Shown here: in pieces, positions 42,577 through 53,769 of the stretch
Layout: the number at the start of each line of letters is the position of its first letter
How positions within the stretch are numbered: position 1 is the stretch's first letter
Assembly (NCBI GenBank): GCA_903907745.1
Contig: CAIVPF010000108.1
Location: 1 to 55,281 of the forward strand
Origin: an uncultured Cytophagaceae bacterium
Lineage (GTDB): Bacteria; Bacteroidota; Bacteroidia; Cytophagales; Spirosomataceae
DNA: 55,281 bases
Direction: 5' to 3'
Position numbers and translations under genes: made by a program
The notes under the pieces: generated by a model
What the model was told of the DNA's origin: nothing
The model's database searches: none
What the model saw: the letters and a program-made list of their open reading frames with translations, nothing else

Positions 42577-42614
42577 AAAAAAATTTGAGGGCAATTTGAA
42601 AAATTACCCTCAAA
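42577..42614 (-). terminator. Terminator after the outer-membrane barrel gene
   Basis: On the minus strand TTTGAGGG, centre, CCCTCAAA then seven T's, with an inner AATT/AATT pairing extending the stem. It ends 6 bp before the DoxX-like ATG. Confidence 0.85.
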
Positions 42615-42636
42615 CCAAACATGATTTAAATCAGTT

Positions 42637-43737
42637 TTAAAAACGATGCGTGACCGTCGCCGAAATGAAATAATCAGAAAAAGCCGCATCGCCATGTTTT
42701 CCGGTTACCCAATCATTGGCGGATTTGATCCGATTCCGTTGGGTCGCCACAGGCACAGAGACAAAAAATGTATTTTTAGCCGTGGAATAACTAAGACCTG
42801 GCTCGATGGAAAAAATAAATCCAGGCCGACGGAATCCGTCACTATCTCCTATTAAATCATAGGCAGGAATTCCTTCGATCCGTGTACCTAAGGTGGCACC
42901 AATGCCGGCCTTTGATGAAACAATGTAATTCAATCCCACACGACCTGCATATTGATCCGCTACCGACATATAATGGACCATTTCATCCGTTACAGCTTTA
43001 TCTGGGGCAACATTTGAAGCTGAGTTCACATTTTTCGGATTGGACATATAGAATCCATTGTAGTATAAAGAAGTTCGAGTGAACAATTGTTGGTATCCCT
43101 GAATTTCCAAATTAATACCTACCCCACCGTCTCCCAATTGAATCGATTGATCCACAGCTTTGGTAATCGTATAATCGGTCCCATCAGTTTTCCGACGATG
43201 AAATTGATCTTGGACATTCCAATCACCCGTGGGTAATTTAATACCTAAACCCATCGAAAAATTTCCTTTCATATGTTTAATCGGATCTAATATCCAATAA
43301 GACGCTGTTAAACGTGCATCACCAAACCCGTTCGCTTGGGTAGAAAAACGCAATTGTTGAGGATTTCCAGTCACCGCATTTCCATAATGCTCATACATGG
43401 ATGAACGATCATTAAAGGTAAAAGGAATATTTGCGCTGATTGAAAATCGATCTGTGACCGAATAGGTTACCCCTAAATCAAATCCTTGCGTATCATTAAT
43501 GACATTGTTTCCAGCGGCTTCGCGGGCTGGTTGGTAATCTGCCCCTATGTAATGTTTAAAGGAATGTAAGGAACGAAAACCCATAGACACTTGCCATTGA
43601 CCTGGGTGCATCATCGAATTGGCATTGGCACCGGTACCTACAGAGCAGGACATATGGCGTACAGCGACACAACCTTGACTAAATGAATAAGTTGAAAATA
43701 TGATTACAAAGAGTGCAGTTAAAATACTATTTTTCAT
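42637..43737 (-). CDS. Outer-membrane beta-barrel protein (transporter-like)
   Basis: 366 residues from the ATG at 43737, which starts a good signal peptide (MKNSILTALFVIIFSTYSFSQ); the longer frame adds MLYLKIKT. The mature start has a Cys/His cluster, GCVAVRHMSC. The rest alternates polar and hydrophobic residues with amphipathic strands (QWQVSMGFRSLHSFKHY, GFDLGVTYSVTDRFSISANIPF, LRFSTQANGFGDARLTASYW) and ends in a terminal Phe (TVTHRF), all of which fits an outer-membrane barrel of about 12-14 strands. The substrate is unknown; the N-terminal Cys/His group could bind a metal. It has no clear -7 box; a bulged hairpin lies in its leader. Confidence 0.8.
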   Translation of the reverse strand: MKNSILTALFVIIFSTYSFSQGCVAVRHMSCSVGTGANANSMMHPGQWQVSMGFRSLHSFKHYIGADYQPAREAAGNNVINDTQGFDLGVTYSVTDRFSISANIPFTFNDRSSMYEHYGNAVTGNPQQLRFSTQANGFGDARLTASYWILDPIKHMKGNFSMGLGIKLPTGDWNVQDQFHRRKTDGTDYTITKAVDQSIQLGDGGVGINLEIQGYQQLFTRTSLYYNGFYMSNPKNVNSASNVAPDKAVTDEMVHYMSVADQYAGRVGLNYIVSSKAGIGATLGTRIEGIPAYDLIGDSDGFRRPGFIFSIEPGLSYSTAKNTFFVSVPVATQRNRIKSANDWVTGKHGDAAFSDYFISATVTHRF

Positions 43738-43767
43738 GGTTTTAATTTTTAAATACAACAAATAGAC

Positions 43768-43789
43768 GCATCATCGCTAGGCGAGATGC
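43768..43789 (-). promoter_or_regulatory. Bulged inverted repeat upstream of the barrel gene
   Basis: On the plus strand GCATC-a-TCGC, TAG, GCGA-GATGC: nine pairs with one bulged A. It lies 22 bp after the stop of the 173-residue gene and 30 bp before the barrel start. It could be a T-poor terminator, a leader hairpin or an operator. Confidence 0.4.
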
Positions 43790-43811
43790 ATTACAATTGA
43801 ATCCGAAAAAA

Positions 43812-44333
43812 TTAACTGTACTGGGGAGGGGAATCTAAAGCACCTGAAAAGGAATTTGGCGCAAGAACTGGATGGTCAGTGTTTATAGATTTTACCGGCC
43901 ATTCTAAAATATAAAAAACCCAAACATCCTTCGAAGCACAATATTCCTTCACGAGCGTTTGAATTAATTTCGATTTGCTAGGGGCTTTTTCGGGTTCATC
44001 CGATAGGTGCTCCGACACCTGATTCGCTAAATCAAAAAAGCGATCACGAGCATTTTGATCCGCCACGATGGTCGTGTAAAGCGTATCATTTTCCATCTTT
44101 TGGTCCACCATTTGGTAGAACTCGTCCCCTTTTCTCAACTCACCTTCCGCCTCTCGAGGCGCTTCCCAATTCGTTTGATAAGGCAAGGAAATCGGGATTT
44201 TAACGACCATTGTCTCCGTATTTTCATCCAGCGATATGGATTCAGTATCTGTAGGGGCCAAATATTGCAAAGCAAATCCACCTGCTTGATAAAGCAGAAT
44301 GAAGAATAGCAATATGGACAGAATCTTTTTCAT
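43812..44333 (-). CDS. Hypothetical exported protein (173 aa)
   Basis: Family not recognised. The N-terminus (KKILSILLFFILLYQAGGFALQYL) is a signal peptide or membrane anchor. The remaining 150 residues are acidic and polar, with one Cys and no repeats (EGELRKGDEFYQMVDQKMENDTLYTTIVADQ). It ends in a Pro/Ser/Tyr-rich tail (SGALDSPPQYS). It lies 26 bp after dnaG on the same strand and may end the gyrB-to-dnaG gene chain. Periplasmic location is likely; the function is unknown. Confidence 0.7.
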   Translation of the reverse strand: MKKILSILLFFILLYQAGGFALQYLAPTDTESISLDENTETMVVKIPISLPYQTNWEAPREAEGELRKGDEFYQMVDQKMENDTLYTTIVADQNARDRFFDLANQVSEHLSDEPEKAPSKSKLIQTLVKEYCASKDVWVFYILEWPVKSINTDHPVLAPNSFSGALDSPPQYS

Positions 44334-44359
44334 TAAAATTTGATTGTCGCAAAATTAGG

Positions 44360-46324
44360 TCATTTTTCAATAACCGTACCTAATTCTTGAGAAATATTTT
44401 TTTGAACTTCTTTTAAATGGATGAAATTCAATAACAATTCATTCATCTCCGACGAATCGCCTTGAAAATTCGCCATCAAATCCAATGACTCTTGGAGTTT
44501 TTGATCATTGTATACTTTGCGCAAGCGCAACACATTTTTAAACGCTATATCCTCCAGCATATCATGTTCCATCACCACCCGAATGTCATGTTTTTCCTTC
44601 CAAGTACTGGACAAATTATGTTTATCTGACGAACAATCGATGGCAAAATGCTGGATTTCCTCATCCGAATGATGCATGTAAAAATCCGGTTTGGGACTAA
44701 TTCCACCTTGAAATGCTTCTTTACAAATCGCCATGATTTGATTAAAGAGCGGTACTTGGAAATGCACACCTTCCAATTCTTCAATTAAATAATGGGTCAA
44801 CGTCACCCCAGGTGCTTTTTCTGGATTTATTTCCAAATGCCCGAAATTAATCAACAAACGAATGCATTCCGATTCTTGATAATAGGCTAAATTTTGATGA
44901 GTGGGCGTTTCCGGTTGGGCCGTTGGCTCGATCAACTGCCGAATTTCTTGGTAATCCTGGGGACTTACTTGCCCCGGCGTAGGAACATTTCCACCTTTCT
45001 GTTTTAGATTTTTAAGGTGAATTTTGTTCATTTCGGCCAGCAAGACCTCTTCTTCCAAGCGCATCATGGAAGCAGTTTTTTGAATAAACAAACTTCGCTG
45101 GATCGCATCCGGAATCTTTGAAATGCTTTGCACCATTTCCTTTATCAACTCCGCCCTTTTGAAAGGATCATCGCCCGCTTCTTTCAAAAACAAATTAGCC
45201 TGAAAGGAAATAACATCTTTAGAATGCTCTTTGATGTAGTCGATAAAAGCCTCGCTACCAATTTTTCGCACATAACTATCTGGATCCTGCCCTTCTGGGA
45301 AAACCACTAAATTCACCTGTAAACCTTCTTCTAAAATGAGGTCCATTCCCCGCAAAGCGGCTTTAATCCCGGCAGAATCTCCGTCATAGAGGACGGTGAC
45401 ATGTTGGGTAAATCGGCCGATAAGCCGAATTTGCTCTACGGTCAAAGAAGTTCCCGACGAAGCCACTACGTTATGAATGCCCGCTTGATGCAAGGAAATC
45501 ACATCCGTATAGCCTTCGACTAAATAGCAAACATCGAGCTTTCGGATTTCATTTTTCGCTTGAAAAATGCCGTATAAACTAGATGATTTGTGATAAACTT
45601 CGGTTTCAGGAGAGTTGAGGTATTTGGCTTGGTTGGACTTCGGATCATTGCGTAAAATCCGCGCGCCAAAGGCGATTGTTTTTCCGGAGACATTATGAAT
45701 CGGAAAAATCACGCGATTTCGGAAACGATCATAGACCTTTCCTTCGTCGTTCCTTTGGGTCACCAGACCCGCTTTTTCGATGATTTCCTGTGAATATCCT
45801 TGTTTGAGCGCCGCTTTCAAAAAAGCATCCCAAGCCTCTGGACTATAACCTAAATCAAAGGCCTGTAAAGTAGCTTCTGAAAAACCACGTTCTTTAAAAT
45901 AGGGCCAAGCGATGGATTTACCTTCTTCGGAGTCGTGCAATTGGCTTTTGAAATAGCTTTTCGCATATTCCAAAATGATCAAAAGACTTTCCCTTTCGTT
46001 TTGACGAAGGACTTGATCATCCGTCATTTCTTCCTCTTGGATATCAATGCCATATTTTTTCGCCAAATGCCTCAGCGCTTCGCCATAACCAAGCCCTTCA
46101 ATGTCCATAATGAAACGGACGGAATCGCCGGCTTTGCCGCAACCAAAACATTTGTAGATTCCCTTACTCGGTGAAATGGAAAAAGAAGGCGTTTTTTCGC
46201 CGTGGAAAGGACAGCATGCCCAAAAATTTGCACCCTTTTTCTTGACACTCACATAATCCCCGATCACGTCTGCCACCGCAGCCGTTTGCTTGATTCGCTC
46301 GACGGTTTCAGGATCTATGCGCAT
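44360..46324 (-). CDS. dnaG: DNA primase
   Basis: 654 residues. Makes RNA primers for replication. The N-terminal CHC2 zinc domain has C38, H41, C59 and C62. The RNA polymerase/TOPRIM core includes YLVEGYTDVISLHQAG and LYDGDSAGIKAALRG with the acidic metal-binding residues. The C-terminal part (about 440-654) is the helicase-binding domain and is divergent. Length is typical. It begins 1 bp after the nucleoside transporter stop, so both are read from one mRNA. Confidence 0.96.
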   Translation of the reverse strand: MRIDPETVERIKQTAAVADVIGDYVSVKKKGANFWACCPFHGEKTPSFSISPSKGIYKCFGCGKAGDSVRFIMDIEGLGYGEALRHLAKKYGIDIQEEEMTDDQVLRQNERESLLIILEYAKSYFKSQLHDSEEGKSIAWPYFKERGFSEATLQAFDLGYSPEAWDAFLKAALKQGYSQEIIEKAGLVTQRNDEGKVYDRFRNRVIFPIHNVSGKTIAFGARILRNDPKSNQAKYLNSPETEVYHKSSSLYGIFQAKNEIRKLDVCYLVEGYTDVISLHQAGIHNVVASSGTSLTVEQIRLIGRFTQHVTVLYDGDSAGIKAALRGMDLILEEGLQVNLVVFPEGQDPDSYVRKIGSEAFIDYIKEHSKDVISFQANLFLKEAGDDPFKRAELIKEMVQSISKIPDAIQRSLFIQKTASMMRLEEEVLLAEMNKIHLKNLKQKGGNVPTPGQVSPQDYQEIRQLIEPTAQPETPTHQNLAYYQESECIRLLINFGHLEINPEKAPGVTLTHYLIEELEGVHFQVPLFNQIMAICKEAFQGGISPKPDFYMHHSDEEIQHFAIDCSSDKHNLSSTWKEKHDIRVVMEHDMLEDIAFKNVLRLRKVYNDQKLQESLDLMANFQGDSSEMNELLLNFIHLKEVQKNISQELGTVIEK

Positions 46325-46325
46325 A

Positions 46326-47564
46326 TTACAATAACAATCCGGCTAAGGTGGCTGATAAATAACTCGCAAGGGTTCCGGCAATTAAGGCTTTGAAGCCTAA
46401 TTTAGCTAGGTCGGACCGACGAGACGGCGCTAATTCCCCGATGCCACCGATTTGAATCGCCACCGATGAAAAATTTGCAAAACCGCATAATGCGAAACTG
46501 GTAATGGCAATGGTCTTTGGACTTAATGTATCTTTCAGTTTCACCATGTCCAAATAGGCCACAAATTCATTCACTACCATTTTCTTGCCCATTAAGGCGC
46601 CCGCCACTTCCACATCCACCGCCGGAACGCCCATAGCAAAGGCAAACACAGAAAATAATTTTCCTAAAATCAAATTCATAGATAGGCTTGGTAGATTGAT
46701 CCAAGCGCCGATATGGCCTAAGCCTAAATCAACCAGCGCAATCAACGCTATAAAACCGATCAACATCGCAATCACATTGAGACCCACCTTCAATCCCTCA
46801 CTCGCGCCTGCCGCGATCGCATCCACTAAATTCGCATGGGTCTTCGTCACATCCATTTTGACGATACCCTCCGTTTCCGACTTCTCCGTTTCGGGAAACA
46901 TGATTTTGGAAATCACCAAAGCACCTGGCGCAGCCATTAAACTTGCGGCCAATAAATAGGCCGCCGGTACGCCCAATGAAATATAAACCGCCATCACTCC
47001 CCCGGCGATACATGCAAATGAACCGGTCATGGAAGCCATTAACTCGGATTTTGTCATGTTTTTTAGATAGGGTTTAATCATGATTTGTGCCTCCACTTGA
47101 CCTACAAAAGTAGATGCCACATTCGACAATGCCTCCGCCCCACTCACGCCCATGAGCCAGTGAACGCCTTTGCCTAAACCGGAAACGACGCGTTGTAAGA
47201 CACCTAAATGATAAAACATATTGACCAAAACGGCTACGAAAATGATCGTTGGGACTACTTTAAAAAAGAAAATATATTCATTTCCTGGCCCAAAAGCTTT
47301 GGCCATGAGCGAACGATCCACGAGCGAACCAAATACAAATTGAGCACCTTTATCCGCCTGTCCTAAGAGGGTATTGATGGAATCCCCGAGCCATTGAAAT
47401 AATTGTTGGCCCACATCCGTCTTTAAAATAAACACGGCGAGGGAAACTTGCAATAATAATCCGACACCCACGGTCCGATAATTAATCGCCTTACGGTTAT
47501 TAGACATTAAAAATGAGACGCCTAAAATGAGAATAATGCCTAATAAACCTGTAAATCTTTCCAT
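46326..47564 (-). CDS. Concentrative nucleoside transporter (NupC/CNT family)
   Basis: 412 residues with about ten hydrophobic segments. CNT marks include GAQFVFGSL near 75-85, VGQVEAQIMIKPYLKNMTKSELMASMTGSFACIAGGVMAVYI (about 153-194), and NEFVAYLDMVK..LSPKTIAITSFALCGFANFSSVAIQIGGIGELAP near the C-terminus, where helix-breaking NFSS marks the nucleoside/Na+ site. It imports nucleosides with a cation gradient. It is placed between ppk1 and dnaG, 21 bp after ppk1, and supplies nucleotide precursors. Confidence 0.93.
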   Translation of the reverse strand: MERFTGLLGIILILGVSFLMSNNRKAINYRTVGVGLLLQVSLAVFILKTDVGQQLFQWLGDSINTLLGQADKGAQFVFGSLVDRSLMAKAFGPGNEYIFFFKVVPTIIFVAVLVNMFYHLGVLQRVVSGLGKGVHWLMGVSGAEALSNVASTFVGQVEAQIMIKPYLKNMTKSELMASMTGSFACIAGGVMAVYISLGVPAAYLLAASLMAAPGALVISKIMFPETEKSETEGIVKMDVTKTHANLVDAIAAGASEGLKVGLNVIAMLIGFIALIALVDLGLGHIGAWINLPSLSMNLILGKLFSVFAFAMGVPAVDVEVAGALMGKKMVVNEFVAYLDMVKLKDTLSPKTIAITSFALCGFANFSSVAIQIGGIGELAPSRRSDLAKLGFKALIAGTLASYLSATLAGLLL

Positions 47565-47585
47565 ATTGGGTTGTTGGTGTAAATC

Positions 47586-49871
47586 TTAATTTCTTGTTTC
47601 CAAGTTAAACGTATATTGATCAAAGGGGATTTTCTCCACCAGATCATCTTCTTTCAATTGGTAAAATTCTTGATGAATATTGAATGGTTCCTCGCTCTCC
47701 ACTTTCCAATAATTCCCATCCTCTTGCATCTCATACGAATTTACTGTGTCTCGCAAATTCCAATTTAAAATTGTAATGGCCAAATTTTTAGCCCGCGAAT
47801 TCACAAGCTCAAATAAGGATTCAATTCGACGGTCAAAACTCCGCACCATCACATCCGCTGAACCGCCATAGACCTTGGGGGCGCCCTCATTGTGGAAATA
47901 ATAAATCCGCGTGTGTTCCAGGTAATTTCCAACGATGGATTTAATGTAAATGTTTTCTGATAAGCCTTTTCGCTGAGGTCTTAAGCAACAAATTCCGCGG
48001 ATAATCAGCAATACCGGCACACCCGCCTGAGACGCGCGATACAAGGCTTCCATCGTCAGTGTGTCTTGCAGGGAGTTAATTTTCCAACAAATTCCCGCCT
48101 TTTTCCCCGCCTTGTGATTATCTACCTCCGTTTGAATCATTTCAATTAAGCGATTCCGCATATCCCGCGGAGCCGTAATTAAATGTTCATAATGGGTGGG
48201 CATCGAATGCCCTGTGATTACATTAAAAAACTCGGCAATATCTTGCGTAATCCGCGTATCAGTGGTCAAAAGACCTAAATCCGTATATAATTTGGCAGTG
48301 TCCTCATTGTAATTTCCCGAGGATAAATGCGCATAACTCATGACATGAGAGCCTTCATTGCGGATAACCTGTAACAATTTGGTATGCGTTTTTAAGCCTG
48401 GAATACCGTAAATCACAAAGCAACCTGCTTTTTGCAAGCGAGTGGCTTCTTTAATATTATTTTCCTCATCGAAACGCGCTTTTACCTCAAACAAAACCGA
48501 GACGTGTTTCCCTTGTTCTGCTGCCCGAAATAGAGCGTTTGAAATTCGAGAATTTTTCGAAATCCGATATAAGGTAATTTTAATCGCAAGGACATTGGGA
48601 TCATCCGCGGCTTGTTCGAGCAACTGAACCACCGGCTCAAAATTATTATAAGGATGGTGCAACAAAATATCCCCCCGTTTCATCGTCTCAAAGATATCCC
48701 CAATTTGCACCGATTTTAAACCCAAAGGAGGAACTACAGCGGGATTAAGCGCCATTTTTCCTTTGAAATCAGAATGTTTTAAAATTTGCCAGAAACACGT
48801 AAAATCTAATATCGATTGCTTGACGAAAATGTCCGACTTTTCAAGCGACCAGCGTTTTAGCATTTCGCCTAATAGAAATTCGGAATGTTCTTGTTCCACT
48901 TCCACACGCGTTACACGACCTAAACGCCGATCTTTGATTTTTTTCTTGATCTCATCGACGAAATCGGTTTCGGTATCCTCATGCTCGACTACATCAAAAT
49001 CCCCGTTTCGAGTAATTCGAAAAAGCGTGGTGGATTCGATTTCTACGTTACGGTATAAGACTTGTAATTGATGTCGAATCAGCTCTTCGATCGGCAAAAA
49101 GACAACCATATCTTCCCGTTCAATCACGTAAAAACGGGCTAAATTCAGCGGAATTTGAACAAAAGAAATTTTATGATCTTTTTCTGTTTTGCCTTTATGG
49201 CCTTTTTTTTCATGATGCCCTACCGTGACTACCCCAAAAATGAGCGTTTTGGCTAATAGACTTGGGAAGGTGTGGGTATGGTCAAAAACCATCGGGGTCA
49301 GCATCGGGTAAATCGTCCGATTGAAATAGATTTCGACGTCCGATAATTCGTCCGGACTTAAATCGCTGAGTTTAGCCAAAAGTAAACCATTTTCGGAGAA
49401 TTGGGGCAAGATTTCATCCACAAAAAGGCGGTGTTTTTCCTTGCTAAATTCCTGAGCAGATGAAATAAGCATCTGCTTAAATGGCACTTCGCGCAATCCA
49501 GAATAATCGGTTCGTTCTTTACCGAAATCGATGTAATTGTACAAAGAACCCATTCGAATGGTAAAAAATTCATCGAGATTGGAGGCTGTAATGGCCAAAA
49601 ACTTAAGTCGGTCGAACAGGCTACGGCTTTGATCACGGGCTTGGTCGAGTACGCGCTCATCGAATTTCAACCAAGACAAATCCCTTGAAATGAATTTGGC
49701 TTTTGAAATTATATCCTGCGATTTCTGCATGGATTTTTCGATTTTCCGGGCAGAGTCCCTCGGAGCCACCAAATTAATTTTCCAATTTTTGGGCTTTAGG
49801 AATGACAAAAGATTCCCTTTGTGGGAATCTTTGTCAAGGGAAGAATTCAGATTTGTATGCGAATCACTCAT
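47586..49871 (-). CDS. ppk1: Polyphosphate kinase 1
   Basis: 761 residues. Builds inorganic polyphosphate from ATP with a phosphohistidine intermediate. The core starts at about residue 60 (FISRDLSWLKFDERVLDQA), then RMGSLYN and the two histidine regions: GLKTHTKLL (catalytic His) and MSYAHLSSGNYNEDTAKLYTD. The later IRGICCLRP and GSADVMVRSFDRRIE complete the PLD-like fold. The first 55 residues, basic and Ser/Lys-rich, are an extension. It follows the 72-residue protein by 3 bp in the gyrB chain. Confidence 0.95.
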   Translation of the reverse strand: MSDSHTNLNSSLDKDSHKGNLLSFLKPKNWKINLVAPRDSARKIEKSMQKSQDIISKAKFISRDLSWLKFDERVLDQARDQSRSLFDRLKFLAITASNLDEFFTIRMGSLYNYIDFGKERTDYSGLREVPFKQMLISSAQEFSKEKHRLFVDEILPQFSENGLLLAKLSDLSPDELSDVEIYFNRTIYPMLTPMVFDHTHTFPSLLAKTLIFGVVTVGHHEKKGHKGKTEKDHKISFVQIPLNLARFYVIEREDMVVFLPIEELIRHQLQVLYRNVEIESTTLFRITRNGDFDVVEHEDTETDFVDEIKKKIKDRRLGRVTRVEVEQEHSEFLLGEMLKRWSLEKSDIFVKQSILDFTCFWQILKHSDFKGKMALNPAVVPPLGLKSVQIGDIFETMKRGDILLHHPYNNFEPVVQLLEQAADDPNVLAIKITLYRISKNSRISNALFRAAEQGKHVSVLFEVKARFDEENNIKEATRLQKAGCFVIYGIPGLKTHTKLLQVIRNEGSHVMSYAHLSSGNYNEDTAKLYTDLGLLTTDTRITQDIAEFFNVITGHSMPTHYEHLITAPRDMRNRLIEMIQTEVDNHKAGKKAGICWKINSLQDTLTMEALYRASQAGVPVLLIIRGICCLRPQRKGLSENIYIKSIVGNYLEHTRIYYFHNEGAPKVYGGSADVMVRSFDRRIESLFELVNSRAKNLAITILNWNLRDTVNSYEMQEDGNYWKVESEEPFNIHQEFYQLKEDDLVEKIPFDQYTFNLETRN

Positions 49872-49874
49872 ATG

Positions 49875-50093
49875 TTATTCGTTTGGAATTTGATTCTTGA
49901 TGGCTTCGTAGTCAGAACCTAATCGGCCTACTTCGGTCATCAAGAAAGTTTGAAGCTCCAAATTAAATCGTTGTTTTTCTTCAGGTGTTAAGGAATCATA
50001 AAGGTTCTTTAATTCCTGATTTATTTGGCGTTTTTCTTCCTCCGTTTCTGCGTGAATGCCACGCAGATGAAAGGATTTAAAATCAAAAACCAT
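49875..50093 (-). CDS. Small helical protein between gyrB and ppk1 (72 aa)
   Basis: Not recognised. The 72 residues are mainly charged and helical (ETEEEKRQINQELKNLYDSLTPEEKQRFN), without Cys, signal peptide or membrane segment. The LTPEEKQRF stretch is common in heat-shock-type or MIT-like helical proteins but is not diagnostic. It is 3 bp from both neighbours, so it is part of a gyrB-ORF-ppk1 transcript and very likely translated. Confidence 0.7.
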   Translation of the reverse strand: MVFDFKSFHLRGIHAETEEEKRQINQELKNLYDSLTPEEKQRFNLELQTFLMTEVGRLGSDYEAIKNQIPNE

Positions 50094-50096
50094 GGC

Positions 50097-52070
<1,974 letters not shown>

Positions 52071-52194
52071 TTATTTGAAAATAAGTTAAATGGACGCTTT
52101 ATCGCAAGGAAAAAAACCTCCGTAAAAATTTTAGAATTTAATAGTTAAAAATAAGGATTTATCCACGCAAAAACTAACAAATTGGCTAATAATT

Positions 52195-53715
52195 TTAGTG
52201 TTTAAAGTGTCGAATTCCGGTCATGACCATGGCCAAGTTATTGGCATCACAATAATCAATCGAATCTTGATCTTTAATCGAGCCTCCTGGCTGAGTTACG
52301 GCCACGATTCCCGCATTTCCTGCAATTTCCACGCAGTCTGGGAAAGGAAAAAATGCATCCGAAGCCATCACCGCACCTTGTAAATCAAAGCCAAATTCCT
52401 TGGCTTTATCAATCGCTTGTTTTAAAGCATCCACACGCGAGGTTTGTCCCACGCCAGAAGCTAATAATTGGCCGTCATTCGCTAAAATGATTGTATTCGA
52501 TTTGGTATGCTTACAAATTTTCAAAGCAAAGGCGAGGGCCCGCTTTTGCGCGTCGGTCGGTACGCGCTTCGTCACCGTTTTAAAATCCGCCACACCTTCT
52601 GTCGCCAAATCTTTATCCTGTTCCAACACGCCATTCAAAAGCGTTTTAAACATGACTTTCGGAAATTCCTGCGGATTACGTTTTAACAAAATTCGGTTTT
52701 TCTTCGTTTTTAAAATCGCCATAGCCTCTTCCGAAAAGGATGGCGCAATTAAAATTTCACAAAACAAGGGATTAATCGATTCTGCCGCAGCTTTATCCAC
52801 CTCACCATTCGTGGCCAACACCCCTCCAAAAGCCGAAATCGGATCACAGGAAAGGGCCTTATCATAGGCTTCTTTGACGCTTTGACCTGTCGCCACGCCG
52901 CATGCATTCATGTGTTTGATAATCACAAAGGCCGTTTCTTCAAATTCGTCCAATAAAGACAAACAAGCGTCGACGTCGACCAAGTTATTGTACGACAATT
53001 CTTTCCCGTGTAATTTATCAAACAGCGCATTTAAATCGCCGTAAAACGTTCCCTTTTGATGTGGATTTTCGCCATAGCGTAATCCATGTTCCGGCAAGGA
53101 TTTAAATTGGGTCAAATCGGCCGCCTCTTCAGCAAAATAGCGCTGGATGGCGCGATCGTAATGAGAGGAAACCTGGAATGCTTTTTGGGCAAAACTACGA
53201 CGCTGTTCCAAGGTTGTTCCAGCCCCTTGTTGCTTAAATATGTCCATGACTTCTTGGTACTGATCCCGGGAAGAAACAATCAAAACATCTTGGAAATTTT
53301 TGGCAGCTCCACGAATCAAAGAAATCCCGCCGATATCAATTTTCTCAATGATATCCTCATCTGAAGCGCCTGAGGCAACCGTTTCTTCAAAGGGATACAA
53401 ATCCACCATCACTAAATCAAGGGCAGGAATTTCATATTGTTTGGCAACAGCCACATCCTCCGGCAAATCCCTTCGGTATAAAATACCACCAAATACTTTG
53501 GGATGAAGGGTTTTTACCCGTCCCCCAAAAATGGAAGGATAACCAGTCAAATCTTCTACCCGAATCACCGGAATGCCTAATTCTTCAATAAATGATTGCG
53601 TTCCACCGGTTGAATAGAGGGTCACGCCGTCTTGATGTAATTGCTGAATAATGGGGGCTAAACCGTCTTTGTAATAGACTGAAATAAGGGCAGACTGGAT
53701 TTTTTTTACTGACAT
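52195..53715 (-). CDS. purH: Bifunctional AICAR transformylase/IMP cyclohydrolase
   Basis: 506 residues, last two steps of IMP synthesis. The N-terminal MGS-like cyclohydrolase domain (about 1-145) includes LYSTGGTQSFIEELG and GRVKTLHPKVFGGIL. The C-terminal transformylase domain (about 150-506) has RYGENPHQ, the catalytic pair in IKHMNACGVA, and GYQGAVMASDAFFPF-type residues (LQGAVMASDAFFPFPD). Length is normal. It has its own promoter overlapping a strong inverted repeat and is not linked to other pur genes here. Confidence 0.97.
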   Translation of the reverse strand: MSVKKIQSALISVYYKDGLAPIIQQLHQDGVTLYSTGGTQSFIEELGIPVIRVEDLTGYPSIFGGRVKTLHPKVFGGILYRRDLPEDVAVAKQYEIPALDLVMVDLYPFEETVASGASDEDIIEKIDIGGISLIRGAAKNFQDVLIVSSRDQYQEVMDIFKQQGAGTTLEQRRSFAQKAFQVSSHYDRAIQRYFAEEAADLTQFKSLPEHGLRYGENPHQKGTFYGDLNALFDKLHGKELSYNNLVDVDACLSLLDEFEETAFVIIKHMNACGVATGQSVKEAYDKALSCDPISAFGGVLATNGEVDKAAAESINPLFCEILIAPSFSEEAMAILKTKKNRILLKRNPQEFPKVMFKTLLNGVLEQDKDLATEGVADFKTVTKRVPTDAQKRALAFALKICKHTKSNTIILANDGQLLASGVGQTSRVDALKQAIDKAKEFGFDLQGAVMASDAFFPFPDCVEIAGNAGIVAVTQPGGSIKDQDSIDYCDANNLAMVMTGIRHFKH

Positions 53716-53738
53716 GGGCTTGAATGAAATTTAAGCCA

Positions 53739-53769
53739 CGAAGGTACGAAATTTGCTTAGCTTCGGCAA
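53739..53769 (-). promoter_or_regulatory. purH promoter
   Basis: On the minus strand TTG (53767-53769), 20 bp, TACCTTCG (53739-53746), which is one mismatch from TAnnTTTG. The -33 TTG lies inside the adjacent inverted repeat. Confidence 0.5.

Noticed and set aside
42571-42594. Longer DoxX-like frame starting at 42594
   Set aside because: It begins with TTG inside the terminator stem of the preceding gene; the ATG at 42570 is the better start.
52159-52167. TTATCCACG, one mismatch from the DnaA box, upstream of gyrB
   Set aside because: Only a single near-match with no cluster, no dnaA gene and no AT-rich unwinding region; not enough for an origin.
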